Positions 37,477-46,533 of a stretch of DNA of 64,000 nt are shown here, piece by piece (positions within the stretch are counted from its first letter, which is position 1; each line of letters begins with the position of its first letter). The notes under the pieces are model-generated. The model did not search any database. It was not told the DNA's origin and saw nothing but the letters and a program-made list of their open reading frames with translations. The DNA is from Variimorphobacter saccharofermentans (GTDB lineage Bacteria; Bacillota; Clostridia; Lachnospirales; Lachnospiraceae): positions 124,001 through 188,000 of the forward strand of contig NZ_JACEGA010000001.1 of NCBI RefSeq assembly GCF_014174405.1, written 5' to 3'. Both the position numbers and the translations under genes were made by a program.

Positions 37477-39120
37477 ATGCAGTTTGGTCTACAGTTGTTT
37501 GGTATATATGATATTTGTAAGAAGAATCCGGAAACTCTGTTTAAGAAATTGTCCGATATCGGATATCAGTATGTGGAACCATGTATTGCCTTCGGCAATC
37601 TGGGAGGGTTTGAACAGTCGATTTGGACAGTGGAAGAATTTGAAAGAATGCTTCCATTACTTAAAAAGCATTATCTTGAGGTGATTTCCTGCCATGTGTT
37701 TTCGTTGAATCTACAGGAGGCAGTACCTGAGATGAAACGACTGAGCGTACAGTATGGAATCCAACAGTTTGTGCTGAATTGCCCGGACGAACTGACAAAG
37801 GTACGAATGCAGGAAGTGGCATTTTCCTATATACAGGCGGCAGAGGAGATTTCGAAAGTAGGAGCACGAATTCTGATTCACAATGGTAGTTCGGAGATCG
37901 CTAAGAAAATAGACGGACGCTCAGCCTATGAGTGGTTTATGGATGCTTGTCTTGGCAGGGTGGATGCCCAAGTAGATGTAGGATGGTTGCTCTTTGCCGG
38001 AGAGGATCCGGAGCAGTTTTTGTGGCGTAACAAGGAACGAGTGAAATCAATTCATTATAAGGATTTTAAAACGCCGGGTAATCCGGATAGTGAGGTATAT
38101 TTAGGACAGGGCGCTTTAGATGCTGTTGCGTGTTTTCAGTTTGCCAGGGCGATGGGAATTACGCAGATTATTGATCAGGATCAATCACAGGGGGATGTGT
38201 ATGAGGATTTAAGAAATGCATATCAGCTGCTTGATGGACTTGGACAGTGCAGGGACAACACGGTAAGTTATTTAAATATAATGGATACAAAGACGGGAGA
38301 AGTGAAGGTTCTGCGTCGATATGAGCGTATCATTGAAGCGCCGAACTGGCTAAAGAAGGAGAATGTAATTCTTTATAATTCGGAAGGCTATATCTATCGG
38401 TATGATATTCAAAGTGATACAGAAATTCGCATTGAAAGTGGAGAATGTAATAACTGCAATAACGACCACGTAATCTCTGCAGATGAAAAGTGGCTGGCAG
38501 TCAGTCATGGACCCAAAGACGGTGGGTTCGCTTCCCGGATATATATCCTGCCGCTGATGGGGGGGATACCTAGGCTGGTAACACCAAATACACCAAGTTT
38601 TCTGCATGGATGGTCACCGGATGGGGAGAAACTCGCATACTGTGCATTTCGTGAGCATGATGGGCATCAGGAAGTGGATATTTACACGATACCGGCAGAG
38701 GGCGGAGAAGAGAAACGTCTCACGTTGGGCGGCTTCAATGACGGACCGGAGTATTCTCCCGACGGTAAGCATATATGGTTCAACAGTACCCGAACCGGTT
38801 TAATGCAGGTATGGCGGATGAATCGGGATGGAAGTGAACCGGTTCAAATGACAATGAACGAAAGCAATAACTGGTTTCCCCATATATCACCGGATGGGAG
38901 GAAGGTGGTTTATTTGTCCTACCGAAAAGGGGACTTAAAACCTACAGAGCATCTTCCTAATATGCAGGTGGAGCTTTGGATGATGAATTATGATGGTAGT
39001 GGAAAGCAACGAATGCTATCGTTCTTTGGCGGCCAGGGATCCATTAATGTGAATTCCTGGGCAGCAGATAGCCGGCATATTGCGTTTATTAGTTATGAGC
39101 TGATACACGGTATAAAATAG
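37477..39120 (+). CDS. Fusion of sugar isomerase-like TIM barrel and TolB-type beta-propeller
   Basis: A 547-residue cytoplasmic protein (no signal peptide). Residues 1 to about 260 are a xylose-isomerase-like (AP endonuclease 2) barrel: MQFGLQLFGIYD, CHVFSLN, QVDVGWLLFAG and SIHYKDF with metal-ligand-like Asp/His/Glu positions. Residues about 290-545 form a WD40-like PD40/TolB propeller with repeats such as WSPDGEKLAYCA, YSPDGKHIWFNS and ISPDGRKVVYLS. Each half is common, but the pairing in one cytoplasmic chain is unusual. It may sense or process a sugar or oligosaccharide. Start is backed by AAGGGGTGAG. Confidence 0.82.
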   Translation: MQFGLQLFGIYDICKKNPETLFKKLSDIGYQYVEPCIAFGNLGGFEQSIWTVEEFERMLPLLKKHYLEVISCHVFSLNLQEAVPEMKRLSVQYGIQQFVLNCPDELTKVRMQEVAFSYIQAAEEISKVGARILIHNGSSEIAKKIDGRSAYEWFMDACLGRVDAQVDVGWLLFAGEDPEQFLWRNKERVKSIHYKDFKTPGNPDSEVYLGQGALDAVACFQFARAMGITQIIDQDQSQGDVYEDLRNAYQLLDGLGQCRDNTVSYLNIMDTKTGEVKVLRRYERIIEAPNWLKKENVILYNSEGYIYRYDIQSDTEIRIESGECNNCNNDHVISADEKWLAVSHGPKDGGFASRIYILPLMGGIPRLVTPNTPSFLHGWSPDGEKLAYCAFREHDGHQEVDIYTIPAEGGEEKRLTLGGFNDGPEYSPDGKHIWFNSTRTGLMQVWRMNRDGSEPVQMTMNESNNWFPHISPDGRKVVYLSYRKGDLKPTEHLPNMQVELWMMNYDGSGKQRMLSFFGGQGSINVNSWAADSRHIAFISYELIHGIK

Positions 39121-39232
39121 GTAAGCACTGAATCGTTGAAAAACTGTAATAACTGTAATAAAGAGTATAATGAGAAATATACAGATAATGAGGCTGTCCC
39201 AAAAGTATTATAAACTACCTAAAACTCTTTCT

Positions 39233-39835
39233 TTATGGTAAATCATTTTTATTCGGGTGGCAGCAACAGCAGCAAATGGGATGGTAGTTAATGATCCTTC
39301 CATATCGATCGAGTTCAAAATGGCAGCATTTCATTAGGCTATCCTTTAGCAATTGTCGTCCCCGTTGAACCCGGGACTTGGCACCTGATACGGAAATTCC
39401 CAGTCTTTTAGCCAATTCCACCTGGGATAAGCCTTCTATTTCTACAAGGTAAAGTGCTTGTGAGTATTTTTCCGGAAGGTCATCAATCATTCCTTTTAAG
39501 CCGGCTGCAACCTTTTGAGCCGGCTCTGAATCTACTATATTATTAATATTGTTAATAGCTCCTTCATCTTCTAAAGGAATCTCATCGATATCCTCTAATT
39601 TCATTTTTTCCTTTCGGTAATAATCAATGATTGTATTTCGCGCAATTTGATAAACCCAGCTATGAACTTTTGTACTTTCTTTGAGTGAATCAATATTGGA
39701 ATGAATTTTGACAAATACGTCCTGCAAAATATCTTCGATTTGGGAAGGGTTAGAGACCCTTCGAGCTATAAATGAGCGAAGTGCTGAACTGAATTCTTCC
39801 CATATTTGCTCGGTACCATATTCCATACATTTCAC
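39233..39835 (-). CDS. sigZ: SigZ-like ECF sigma factor with Cys-rich tail
   Basis: A 200-residue ECF sigma factor. Region 2 includes EDILQDVFVKIH and VYQIARNTIIDYYRK; region 4 includes LPEKYSQALYLVEIEGLSQVEL with the GISVSGAKSRVQRGR recognition helix. The end reads KCCHFELDRYGRIINYHP, the SigZ signature, then runs on into CCCCCH. A start three codons later (39826) is equally likely and matches SigZ better. The Cys/His tail could bind a metal or sense redox state, and no anti-sigma gene is adjacent. Confidence 0.88.
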   Translation of the reverse strand: MKCMEYGTEQIWEEFSSALRSFIARRVSNPSQIEDILQDVFVKIHSNIDSLKESTKVHSWVYQIARNTIIDYYRKEKMKLEDIDEIPLEDEGAINNINNIVDSEPAQKVAAGLKGMIDDLPEKYSQALYLVEIEGLSQVELAKRLGISVSGAKSRVQRGRQLLKDSLMKCCHFELDRYGRIINYHPICCCCCHPNKNDLP

Positions 39836-39867
39836 CTGTACAACCTTTCTATCGATTTATATAAATG

Positions 39868-39902
39868 GCGGTATGAAGCAAATAATCAATTAATCATACC
39901 GC
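39868..39902. promoter_or_regulatory. Hairpin or operator upstream of sigZ
   Basis: GCGGTATGA (39868-39876) and TCATACCGC (39894-39902) are perfect 9-bp reverse complements with a 17-nt AT-rich spacer. They lie between the end of the GH1 gene and sigZ. There is no U-run on the minus strand, so either a weak terminator or an operator is possible. Confidence 0.5.
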
Positions 39903-40060
39903 TACAGCTTCATTTTATTTCTACCGCGGAAAATGCTTAGCGTGCAATCTAACATAATTATGTAACTGATTTATTTATTATATAGATGTCAAAAACATCC
40001 TTTACTTAATTATAAAATAATATTTCTGGAAAGCAATAATGATTTTTCTTAGAGACTATA

Positions 40061-41401
40061 TTAAAGTCCATTTCTTTCTATGACTTTCTTATACCAGAAG
40101 CCACTCTTCTTTATAATACGTTTCTGTGTTTCATAATCTATGTAAACCAGACCAAATCTTTTAGAATATCCCAATCTCCATTCAAAATTATCCATGAATG
40201 ACCATACATAATAACCTGCAACATGAGCACCATCTTTTACTGCCCGGAAAACTTCTGATATATGATTATTAAGGTAGCTTATGCGCTCATCGTCATTTAC
40301 TTTTCCATCCTTATCAATATCATCCTTAAATGCCGCACCATTCTCTGTTATCATTATTTTTATACCATCGTATTCCCTTTGTAAGTATAGCAACAGGTCA
40401 TAAATCCCTTCGGGGTATATCTCCCATCCTGTATCCGTCTTATTTTTCCCGGTGTCAGCAAATGCTACCTGAAGAGGTGGTTTATCTGCATCATATGCCA
40501 CAGAGTTAAAGGAATAATTGTTGATTCCTAAAAAGTCAATTGGCGTATGGATCACGTCCATATCACTACTAATAATGTCTGGAACTTTGGCAATGTTTGA
40601 AAACAGTTTATGAAGCTGCTCCGGATATTTTCCCTTCAGAATGGGATCCAGAAACCAGTTGTTCTGGAATTCACTATACCGTTTAGCAGCAAGTAAATCA
40701 GCTTCACTCTCCGAAGCAGGGTATACAGGATTGAGATTAAGTGAAATCCCAATTTCTCCGTTCATTCCCATTTCCCGATACGCACGAACTGTTTTACCAT
40801 GGGCCAGCATTATATTGTGTGCTGCCTGTAAAGCGAATGAAAGGTCAGTAACAGCTGGTGGATGTCCACCATACCAATACCCAATAAAGGAAGATACCCA
40901 GGGCTCATTAAAGGTTATCCAAATGGGGACCTTATCCCCTAGTTCCTTGAATACATAACGCGCATATTGAACAAAATGGTCTACAACCTCCGGATTAGTC
41001 CATCCACCGATATCCTGTAGCTTCTGAGGCAAATCCCAGTGGTATAGGGTAGCCGCAGGGATTATTTTATTTTTTACCAGCAAAGTAACTAAGTTGCGAT
41101 AAAAATCCATACCCTTTTTATTCGGTTCCCCTCTACCATCCGGAAATATACGTGGCCAAGAAATAGAAAAACGATAGGATTTGATACCTATTTCTTTCAT
41201 GATTTTTATATCTTCTTCGTAGAGATGATAATGGTCACATGCAACATCGCCAGTATTATTGCCCCATATCATCCCAGGTGTATGAGTATATCGATCCCAT
41301 ATAGACTCACCTTTTCCATCCTCGTTATAGGCCCCTTCAATTTGATAAGCAGATGTAGCTGTACCCCATATAAAGTTCTCTGGAAAAACCATATTACTCA
41401 T
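40061..41401 (-). CDS. bglA: GH1 beta-glucosidase
   Basis: A 446-residue family 1 glycosidase without signal peptide, so it cleaves imported cellobiose or other beta-glucosides in the cytoplasm. The N-terminal signature is FIWGTATSAYQIEGA, the acid/base Glu is in TFNEPW and the nucleophile Glu in ITENGAA; length is standard. There are no phospho-sugar-specific Ser/Lys/Tyr signs that I can confirm. AAGGGAG supports the start. It follows the Cys-rich gene and GH5 gene on the same strand. Confidence 0.95.
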   Translation of the reverse strand: MSNMVFPENFIWGTATSAYQIEGAYNEDGKGESIWDRYTHTPGMIWGNNTGDVACDHYHLYEEDIKIMKEIGIKSYRFSISWPRIFPDGRGEPNKKGMDFYRNLVTLLVKNKIIPAATLYHWDLPQKLQDIGGWTNPEVVDHFVQYARYVFKELGDKVPIWITFNEPWVSSFIGYWYGGHPPAVTDLSFALQAAHNIMLAHGKTVRAYREMGMNGEIGISLNLNPVYPASESEADLLAAKRYSEFQNNWFLDPILKGKYPEQLHKLFSNIAKVPDIISSDMDVIHTPIDFLGINNYSFNSVAYDADKPPLQVAFADTGKNKTDTGWEIYPEGIYDLLLYLQREYDGIKIMITENGAAFKDDIDKDGKVNDDERISYLNNHISEVFRAVKDGAHVAGYYVWSFMDNFEWRLGYSKRFGLVYIDYETQKRIIKKSGFWYKKVIERNGL

Positions 41402-41418
41402 TCACAAATCTCCCTTCA

Positions 41419-41499
41419 AGGAACTGCTGTAGGATATATTTGCAGGGCTATGTGAGGTAAGTCATAGTTCCAGCTGTTACATCATGCAACAGTTCCTTC
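41419..41499 (-). repeat. Internally deleted family A element, copy 4
   Basis: An 81-bp version that keeps the outer arms (AAGGAACTGCTGTAGGAT and ATCATGCAACAGTTCCTT) and the core edge TGAGGTAAGTCAT but has lost the apical half. It lies between the Cys-rich gene and bglA. Confidence 0.7.
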
Positions 41500-41585
41500 T
41501 TAAATAGAGCCAACTGCAGGTAAATTAATAATTACGATAGCTGCCAGGCCAATACTTATATACTTCTAGTAAGCGATATGATTTT

Positions 41586-41798
41586 TTATGAACATGAACA
41601 AGAACAACCACATCCGGAATTTGCTGATGGCTTATCATTTTCGGTTGATATGTCACAACAATTACTACTTGCATAGTTGATTGCTGGCATGGATCCACAT
41701 CCGCATCCGGTCGGGGCCTGGCCATCCAGTGTACCACAACATTCACACTCAAATTCTTCTTTTACTACGCCTGCTACTGATTTTTTAAATTCAAACAT
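41586..41798 (-). CDS. Small Cys-rich protein
   Basis: A 70-residue protein with 15 cysteines in clusters: ECECCG near residue 20, GCGCG near 33, NCC near 47, and a GCGCSCSCS end. There is no signal peptide or membrane segment. AGGAGGG stands 7 nt before the start, and the frame is well separated from neighbours, so it is real. It could be a metallothionein-like metal chelator or a chaperone for the Cys-rich permease encoded upstream. I do not recognise a named family. Confidence 0.75.
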   Translation of the reverse strand: MFEFKKSVAGVVKEEFECECCGTLDGQAPTGCGCGSMPAINYASSNCCDISTENDKPSANSGCGCSCSCS

Positions 41799-41853
41799 AA
41801 TTAACCCTCCTAAAATATTAAATGATTTTCTAACATTTTCTTGCTTTTTTAAC

Positions 41854-43200
41854 TTAACCTTCTGAGTATTTATATAACGTATAAGACTTTACTAATTCGG
41901 CGAGTTCCTCCCAACCATCACAATTTTCTAATAAGAAAGATTTAGGATACTCCTTCATTTCTTCCCATGGTATCGATTGCAATTTGGGTTTGACTAGCAT
42001 ATGTATATGCAATTCATTAAGAAAGGAGTATAACCTGAATGCAAGAGGCTCTTTAATTTTTTCATGAATGGTATAAGAAAATTTACCTTCTACCATCTCA
42101 AATATTTCTTTAGCAATCGTTGGATTGCTTCGCCCCTTCAGCTGCCATTGATGTCTGAAATCATTTGCCATAGACATCCACTTGGTATCATCCTTCGGAT
42201 AAACCATTCCCATTGCTCCTGCATCTTTATAACTCCATAAAGTCCAGGAAATACCGTGCTTTTCAAAGATATCAAGGCAATCTTTGACTAACTTTATCCC
42301 TTCTAGCAGCTTATCTTTCGGAAAATGTCCGCCTGTCTCTCCCGCCCAGAGTGCCATTCCTGTTTCTTCTCTTAATTTTGTAAAATAAGATATCTTTTCT
42401 TCCAATTGTGCTTTTCTTTCTTCAGCTTCCGTAGACATAAATACATGCTGTCCAGGATAAAAATGAAAAGAAATTGCCTGTTGATATCCGCCAAGGCTAT
42501 CAAAAATGCTAAAGTCTTTGGCCCAATCATCTCCTTCCAGAAAAATAATATGATTCATATCCACATTCCTTATTTCTTGGATGACTTTCCTATAAAAATC
42601 ATTAAAAGCAGAAATATTTGAAACAAAGCTAGGCTCGTTCAGTACATCATAGCCGGCAATTATAGGTTCATCCTTATACTTCTTTGCAATATAACCCCAC
42701 AGCTTAATAACTCTTTCCCTTGCCAAAGCATCTTCCCAAAAGCCACTTACACCTGTTTCACTTCCACCATGTGAATCCGGGTTTTGTCCACCGGGAGAAG
42801 AATGCAGATCCAAAATTGCGTAAATTCCATATTTTCGACAGAGTGCGATTACGCGATCTAAATGCTTAAACCCGTTTTGAATATACTTACCAGGCTCCTG
42901 GTCATTTTCGAAATGCCAATAACCAAAAGGAAGACGTAATACATTAACGCCCAAACTTTTTATAAGAACGAAATCATCTTCATTTATAAAGCTGGTCAGA
43001 AATTCATCGAAAAAAAGATCGGCATTATCTTTACCATAAACCTCAGCATAAGTCTGACGAATTCTCTTCTCTGTGCCAGGTATCCTCAGCATAAAACTTT
43101 CAATGTCCATCCACGAACCTATTGAAAATCCTCTTAGTACGATCTTCTTATTGTTTCGCTTAAATTCTCCGTTTTCCACCTGAACAAATCCAGTCTCCAT
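41854..43200 (-). CDS. GH5 family glycoside hydrolase (intracellular glucanase-like)
   Basis: A 448-residue cellulase-superfamily enzyme. NVLRLPFGYWHF is typical of exo-beta-1,3-glucanase-like GH5. The acid/base Glu is in DVLNEPS, and the nucleophile Glu in WAGETGG; HSSPGGQN is also conserved. There is no signal peptide, so the enzyme acts on imported oligosaccharides or on a glycolipid-like substrate. Start at ATG 43200 because AAAGGAGGG precedes it; the longer frame begins upstream of this site. A C-terminal extension of about 80 residues is unassigned. Confidence 0.85.
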   Translation of the reverse strand: METGFVQVENGEFKRNNKKIVLRGFSIGSWMDIESFMLRIPGTEKRIRQTYAEVYGKDNADLFFDEFLTSFINEDDFVLIKSLGVNVLRLPFGYWHFENDQEPGKYIQNGFKHLDRVIALCRKYGIYAILDLHSSPGGQNPDSHGGSETGVSGFWEDALARERVIKLWGYIAKKYKDEPIIAGYDVLNEPSFVSNISAFNDFYRKVIQEIRNVDMNHIIFLEGDDWAKDFSIFDSLGGYQQAISFHFYPGQHVFMSTEAEERKAQLEEKISYFTKLREETGMALWAGETGGHFPKDKLLEGIKLVKDCLDIFEKHGISWTLWSYKDAGAMGMVYPKDDTKWMSMANDFRHQWQLKGRSNPTIAKEIFEMVEGKFSYTIHEKIKEPLAFRLYSFLNELHIHMLVKPKLQSIPWEEMKEYPKSFLLENCDGWEELAELVKSYTLYKYSEG

Positions 43201-43290
43201 ACGTGTCCCTCCTTTAATTAAACTCATATATTAAGACGGTCATGAAGCGACAAAGACGTAAAATTATGATAACAAATTTAATATATTTGC

Positions 43291-44409
43291 TTATAGACCC
43301 AATACGATTAACATTTGATATAAGTACCCAATGATAATTCCACTAGCTAAAACAAAACCGATATAAAGACCAATAACTCTTTTTTTCATGAAAGCTGAAA
43401 TGCCTGCTATGACCCAGGCGCTGGTTGCCGGACCCGTTATCATGAATGCCATCATTGCTCCATCTCCTGCACCGCCATCCATTAACGCTTTCATGAGTGG
43501 AATGGCACCTTCGCCACTAACATAAAGAGGCAAGCCAATTAAAGCAGCTAAAGGAACGGAAAAGAAACTTTCCCCACTGAATAGAGACATGATTAATGAA
43601 GTGGGTACAAACGATTGAATAAGATAACCAAAACCAGCAAAGATTGCGAAGTACAGAAGTATTTGCTTTAAGCCAACATCGATTAAGGCCTGCCCGACTT
43701 CCTTGATTTTATATTTTTTTATAATGTTTGTAAAAGATTTATCATTAGATGATACCGGCTTGGATACAGGTGTAGGAGAACTGCACTCACATGTAGGTAC
43801 TGATAATTGCTGCTCAGTTACTGGAATTGTAGAACTGCAACAACATGCTGTCTCTGAGGTTGTAGTACTGCAGTCACAAGCTGTCTCAGTAGTTATGGGG
43901 CCGCAACCACATGATTGAGAGGACTGACTTTTTGCAAATCGTAACTGGTCATCTAAAAAACTAGTCTTTTTCTCAATTAAATGTGTCAATCCGCCCGAAA
44001 TCAGACCGATAGCGACTGAGGCTATGGTTAGTGCAATTGCGAATTTGAAACTGAGTATACCGGCAATCATAATAAAAGTGTCCGGGCTCATTAGTGGGGA
44101 GGAGGTTAGAAAGGCCATAACCGGTCCCCATGGCAATGCAGTAGATAACAATCCAATAACGACCGCCATTGTACCGCAGGCACATAATGGAGTAAAAGCT
44201 CCGAAAGCAACACTTGCAAGAGTTGAAACTTTTGGTCTGTTAATTAATGACTCTTTGAGCTTCTCCGCATTAACATAGACTTTCATTAGCGAAGCAGTAA
44301 GTATGGCTAAACCTAATGGCAGCCAGTTGTGATAAAGACTTGTTAATACTGACGTTATAGTATCCGCCAATAGTTCTGATAAATAATTAATAATTTCTTG
44401 CATTTTCAT
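43291..44409 (-). CDS. YraQ/DUF318-type permease with Cys-rich cytoplasmic loop
   Basis: A 372-residue membrane protein with two blocks of about four helices. The first has FTPLCACGTM and SSPLMSPDTF; the second has GLPLYVSGEGAIPL and ITGPATSAW. These are hallmarks of the DUF318 permease family, some members of which export arsenic, copper or zinc. The central loop (about 160-245) holds repeated Cys pairs: SCGCG, ACDCS, ACCCSS and TCECS, each spaced by Thr/Ser-rich linkers. That is well placed to bind a soft metal. Gene order is permease, GH5, Cys-rich protein, GH1, SigZ. Confidence 0.85.
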   Translation of the reverse strand: MKMQEIINYLSELLADTITSVLTSLYHNWLPLGLAILTASLMKVYVNAEKLKESLINRPKVSTLASVAFGAFTPLCACGTMAVVIGLLSTALPWGPVMAFLTSSPLMSPDTFIMIAGILSFKFAIALTIASVAIGLISGGLTHLIEKKTSFLDDQLRFAKSQSSQSCGCGPITTETACDCSTTTSETACCCSSTIPVTEQQLSVPTCECSSPTPVSKPVSSNDKSFTNIIKKYKIKEVGQALIDVGLKQILLYFAIFAGFGYLIQSFVPTSLIMSLFSGESFFSVPLAALIGLPLYVSGEGAIPLMKALMDGGAGDGAMMAFMITGPATSAWVIAGISAFMKKRVIGLYIGFVLASGIIIGYLYQMLIVLGL

Positions 44410-44533
44410 CCATCTCCTGATTTCTTATTTAAGTACATATTAATAGACGATGGATTATTGGAAAGGACGCAAAAATTTAATTAATTTGCCTGGCCCTTTA
44501 AACATGATTTTTATTTTATCCAAATGTTTTCTC

Positions 44534-44562
44534 TTTACATCGAACAATTGTTCTGGTATAAT
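44534..44562 (+). promoter_or_regulatory. LexA-box promoter of dinB
   Basis: TTTACA (44534-44539), 17-nt spacer, TATAAT (44557-44562). The spacer contains GAACAATTGTTC (44542-44553), an exact match to the Gram-positive SOS box GAAC-N4-GTTC. LexA bound there would block RNA polymerase. This predicts DNA-damage induction of dinB. Confidence 0.9.
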
Positions 44563-44705
44563 AAACTTAAAAATAGAACACATGTACGGTTTTTGCCCGC
44601 GCCGATATAGTAGATAAGGGATGTTTACGTATGTATGGAAGAAATGGTTTTACAGAATAAGAAGCGAGAATGATTACAATTTAAGTTAGATAAGGTGATA
44701 AATGT

Positions 44706-45968
44706 ATGGATAACATAATATTTCATATTGATGTTAATTCGGCTTTCCTAAGTTGGGAAGCCGTTTATCGCCTACACGTTCTCGGAGAGGAGAAGGACCT
44801 GCGGGAGATACCTTCAGCGGTGGGAGGCGATATTAAGAAGCGTCATGGAATTATTCTGGCTAGGTCCACGCCTGCTAAGAAGTTCGGGGTAAGAACCGGA
44901 GATACCATCAGCGATGCCAAGAAGCTATGCCCGGATCTGGTATTGGTACCGCCTCATTATGACCTTTACGATACCTGCTCTAAGGCATTTATGGAGATTT
45001 TGCGGGAGTTTTCTCCGGTTGTGGAGCAATATTCGGTGGATGAAGCCTATTGTGATATGACGGGAACCATCGGTCTCTATGGCTCGGCGGTGGTTGCCGC
45101 CAATCTGATGAAGGATAGAATTGCAAATGAATTGGGATTCACGGTGAATATCGGAATCTCATCCAACAAATTACTGGCAAAGATGGCCTCGGACTTTAAG
45201 AAGCCGAATTTGGTGCATACCTTGTTTCCCCATGAGATGGAGAAGAAGATGTGGAAGCTTCCGGTGGAGGAATTGTTCTATGTGGGTCATGCAACCAAGA
45301 GAAAGCTGCATATGCTGGGAATACACACCATCGGGGAGCTGGCTAGAACGGATCTGGATTTGCTACGGGCTCATTTTAAGAAATATGGAGAGGTGATTTA
45401 CGCCTTTGCCAATGGAATTGATATGTCCATGGTATCCAATGAGGTTCCTGCCAATAAGGGTTATGGTAACTCCCTTACGATTGCCTTTGACGTGGATCGG
45501 AGCGATGTTGCCAAGATGGTGCTGTTGTCCCTGTCGGAAACGGTGGCAACCAGACTGCGGGCAGATTCTGTAATGGCTACTGTAATCGCAGTAAGTATGG
45601 TGACCTCGGAATTTCATCATACCTCCCATCAGTTGACCTTGCTCAGTCCTACCAATACCACCAATGAGATTCACAGGGCAGCGTGTCAATTATTTGATGA
45701 GTTGTGGGATGGTTCACCCCTTCGGAATCTGGGGGTACACACAAGTAGGGTGGTCCATGGAGACTTTGTCAAGCAGATCAATTTGTTTGATATGAATCGC
45801 TATGAGAGATTATCAAAGCTGGATAAGGTAGTGGATCAAGTTCGGGAGCGTTATGGGAGCGACTCCATTATGAGAGCCATATTTTTAAATAACCCCGTTT
45901 ACCATATGGCAGGCGGAATTGCGCCGGAGAAACGAAAGCCAAATTACGGTACTAATATTAAGGAGTAA
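44706..45968 (+). CDS. dinB: DNA polymerase IV (Y family)
   Basis: A 420-residue translesion polymerase. The catalytic acidic residues are in IDVNSAFLSWEA and YSVDEAYCDMTG. NIGISSNKLLAKMASDFKKP is the palm-to-thumb signature, and the little finger domain follows. The C-terminus does not show an obvious QxxLxLF clamp-binding motif except INLFDM near residue 360. The SOS-box promoter shows LexA control. The next gene's possible start overlaps or abuts its stop. Confidence 0.94.
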   Translation: MDNIIFHIDVNSAFLSWEAVYRLHVLGEEKDLREIPSAVGGDIKKRHGIILARSTPAKKFGVRTGDTISDAKKLCPDLVLVPPHYDLYDTCSKAFMEILREFSPVVEQYSVDEAYCDMTGTIGLYGSAVVAANLMKDRIANELGFTVNIGISSNKLLAKMASDFKKPNLVHTLFPHEMEKKMWKLPVEELFYVGHATKRKLHMLGIHTIGELARTDLDLLRAHFKKYGEVIYAFANGIDMSMVSNEVPANKGYGNSLTIAFDVDRSDVAKMVLLSLSETVATRLRADSVMATVIAVSMVTSEFHHTSHQLTLLSPTNTTNEIHRAACQLFDELWDGSPLRNLGVHTSRVVHGDFVKQINLFDMNRYERLSKLDKVVDQVRERYGSDSIMRAIFLNNPVYHMAGGIAPEKRKPNYGTNIKE

Positions 45969-46002
45969 ATGATTTTTGTTATGGAAAGGCTTGGTGTATC
46001 GA

Positions 46003-46287
46003 ATGTATCATATGCCGGTAGATGTAATTGCAACCTTTAATGTGCAGGGCAAGATTAAGCCGAATTACATTCGTTTAGAGGATGAGGAGCATGTCTTACA
46101 GACCTACAAAATTGAGAATATTCTATTTAGCCGGGAAGAAAATTATGCTGGTGTTCCGGTATTGCTTTTTTGCTGCAATATACGTAGGGATGATTGCTTG
46201 CAAATGATAAACATCAAATTTCACATCAAGACACACCAGTGGATACTGGTACGAGATGCAAATGATAGAATAGCAGAAATAAAATAA
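46003..46287 (+). CDS. Hypothetical protein after dinB
   Basis: A protein of 94 residues (if it starts at ATG 46003; TTG 45976 is possible, closer to AAGGAG at 45960). It shows no membrane segment, and includes PNYIRLEDEEHVLQTYKIE and a Cys pair FCCNIRRDDC. Similar small proteins often follow dinB in clostridia as I recall, so it may be an SOS-linked partner, but its function is unknown. A terminator lies 80 bp after it. Confidence 0.65.
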   Translation: MYHMPVDVIATFNVQGKIKPNYIRLEDEEHVLQTYKIENILFSREENYAGVPVLLFCCNIRRDDCLQMINIKFHIKTHQWILVRDANDRIAEIK

Positions 46288-46364
46288 GAGGTAAATGGAA
46301 GGAAAGCTTCCATGATAAGCGAAAGAGAATGATATAATATCTCAGGATAAAGTATAAGAAGCGG

Positions 46365-46417
46365 AGGCCGTCTCACGAACAGTTTATAACGGAATTTGCT
46401 CAGGGAGGGCCTTTTTT
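46365..46417 (+). terminator. Rho-independent terminator after the dinB operon
   Basis: AGGCCGTCTC (46365-46374) pairs with GGGAGGGCCT (46403-46412) with one mismatch, followed by TTTTTT. Confidence 0.75.
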
Positions 46418-46533
46418 AGCGTAAAAATCACTTCTAAAATCTTTGAATTAAAAAAATGAAGTAATTACCAATAAGATATCGTTATTAAATTTGATAAAGA
46501 AATTATTAAAGAAAGTAAAGGGTGAGCTTAAAA

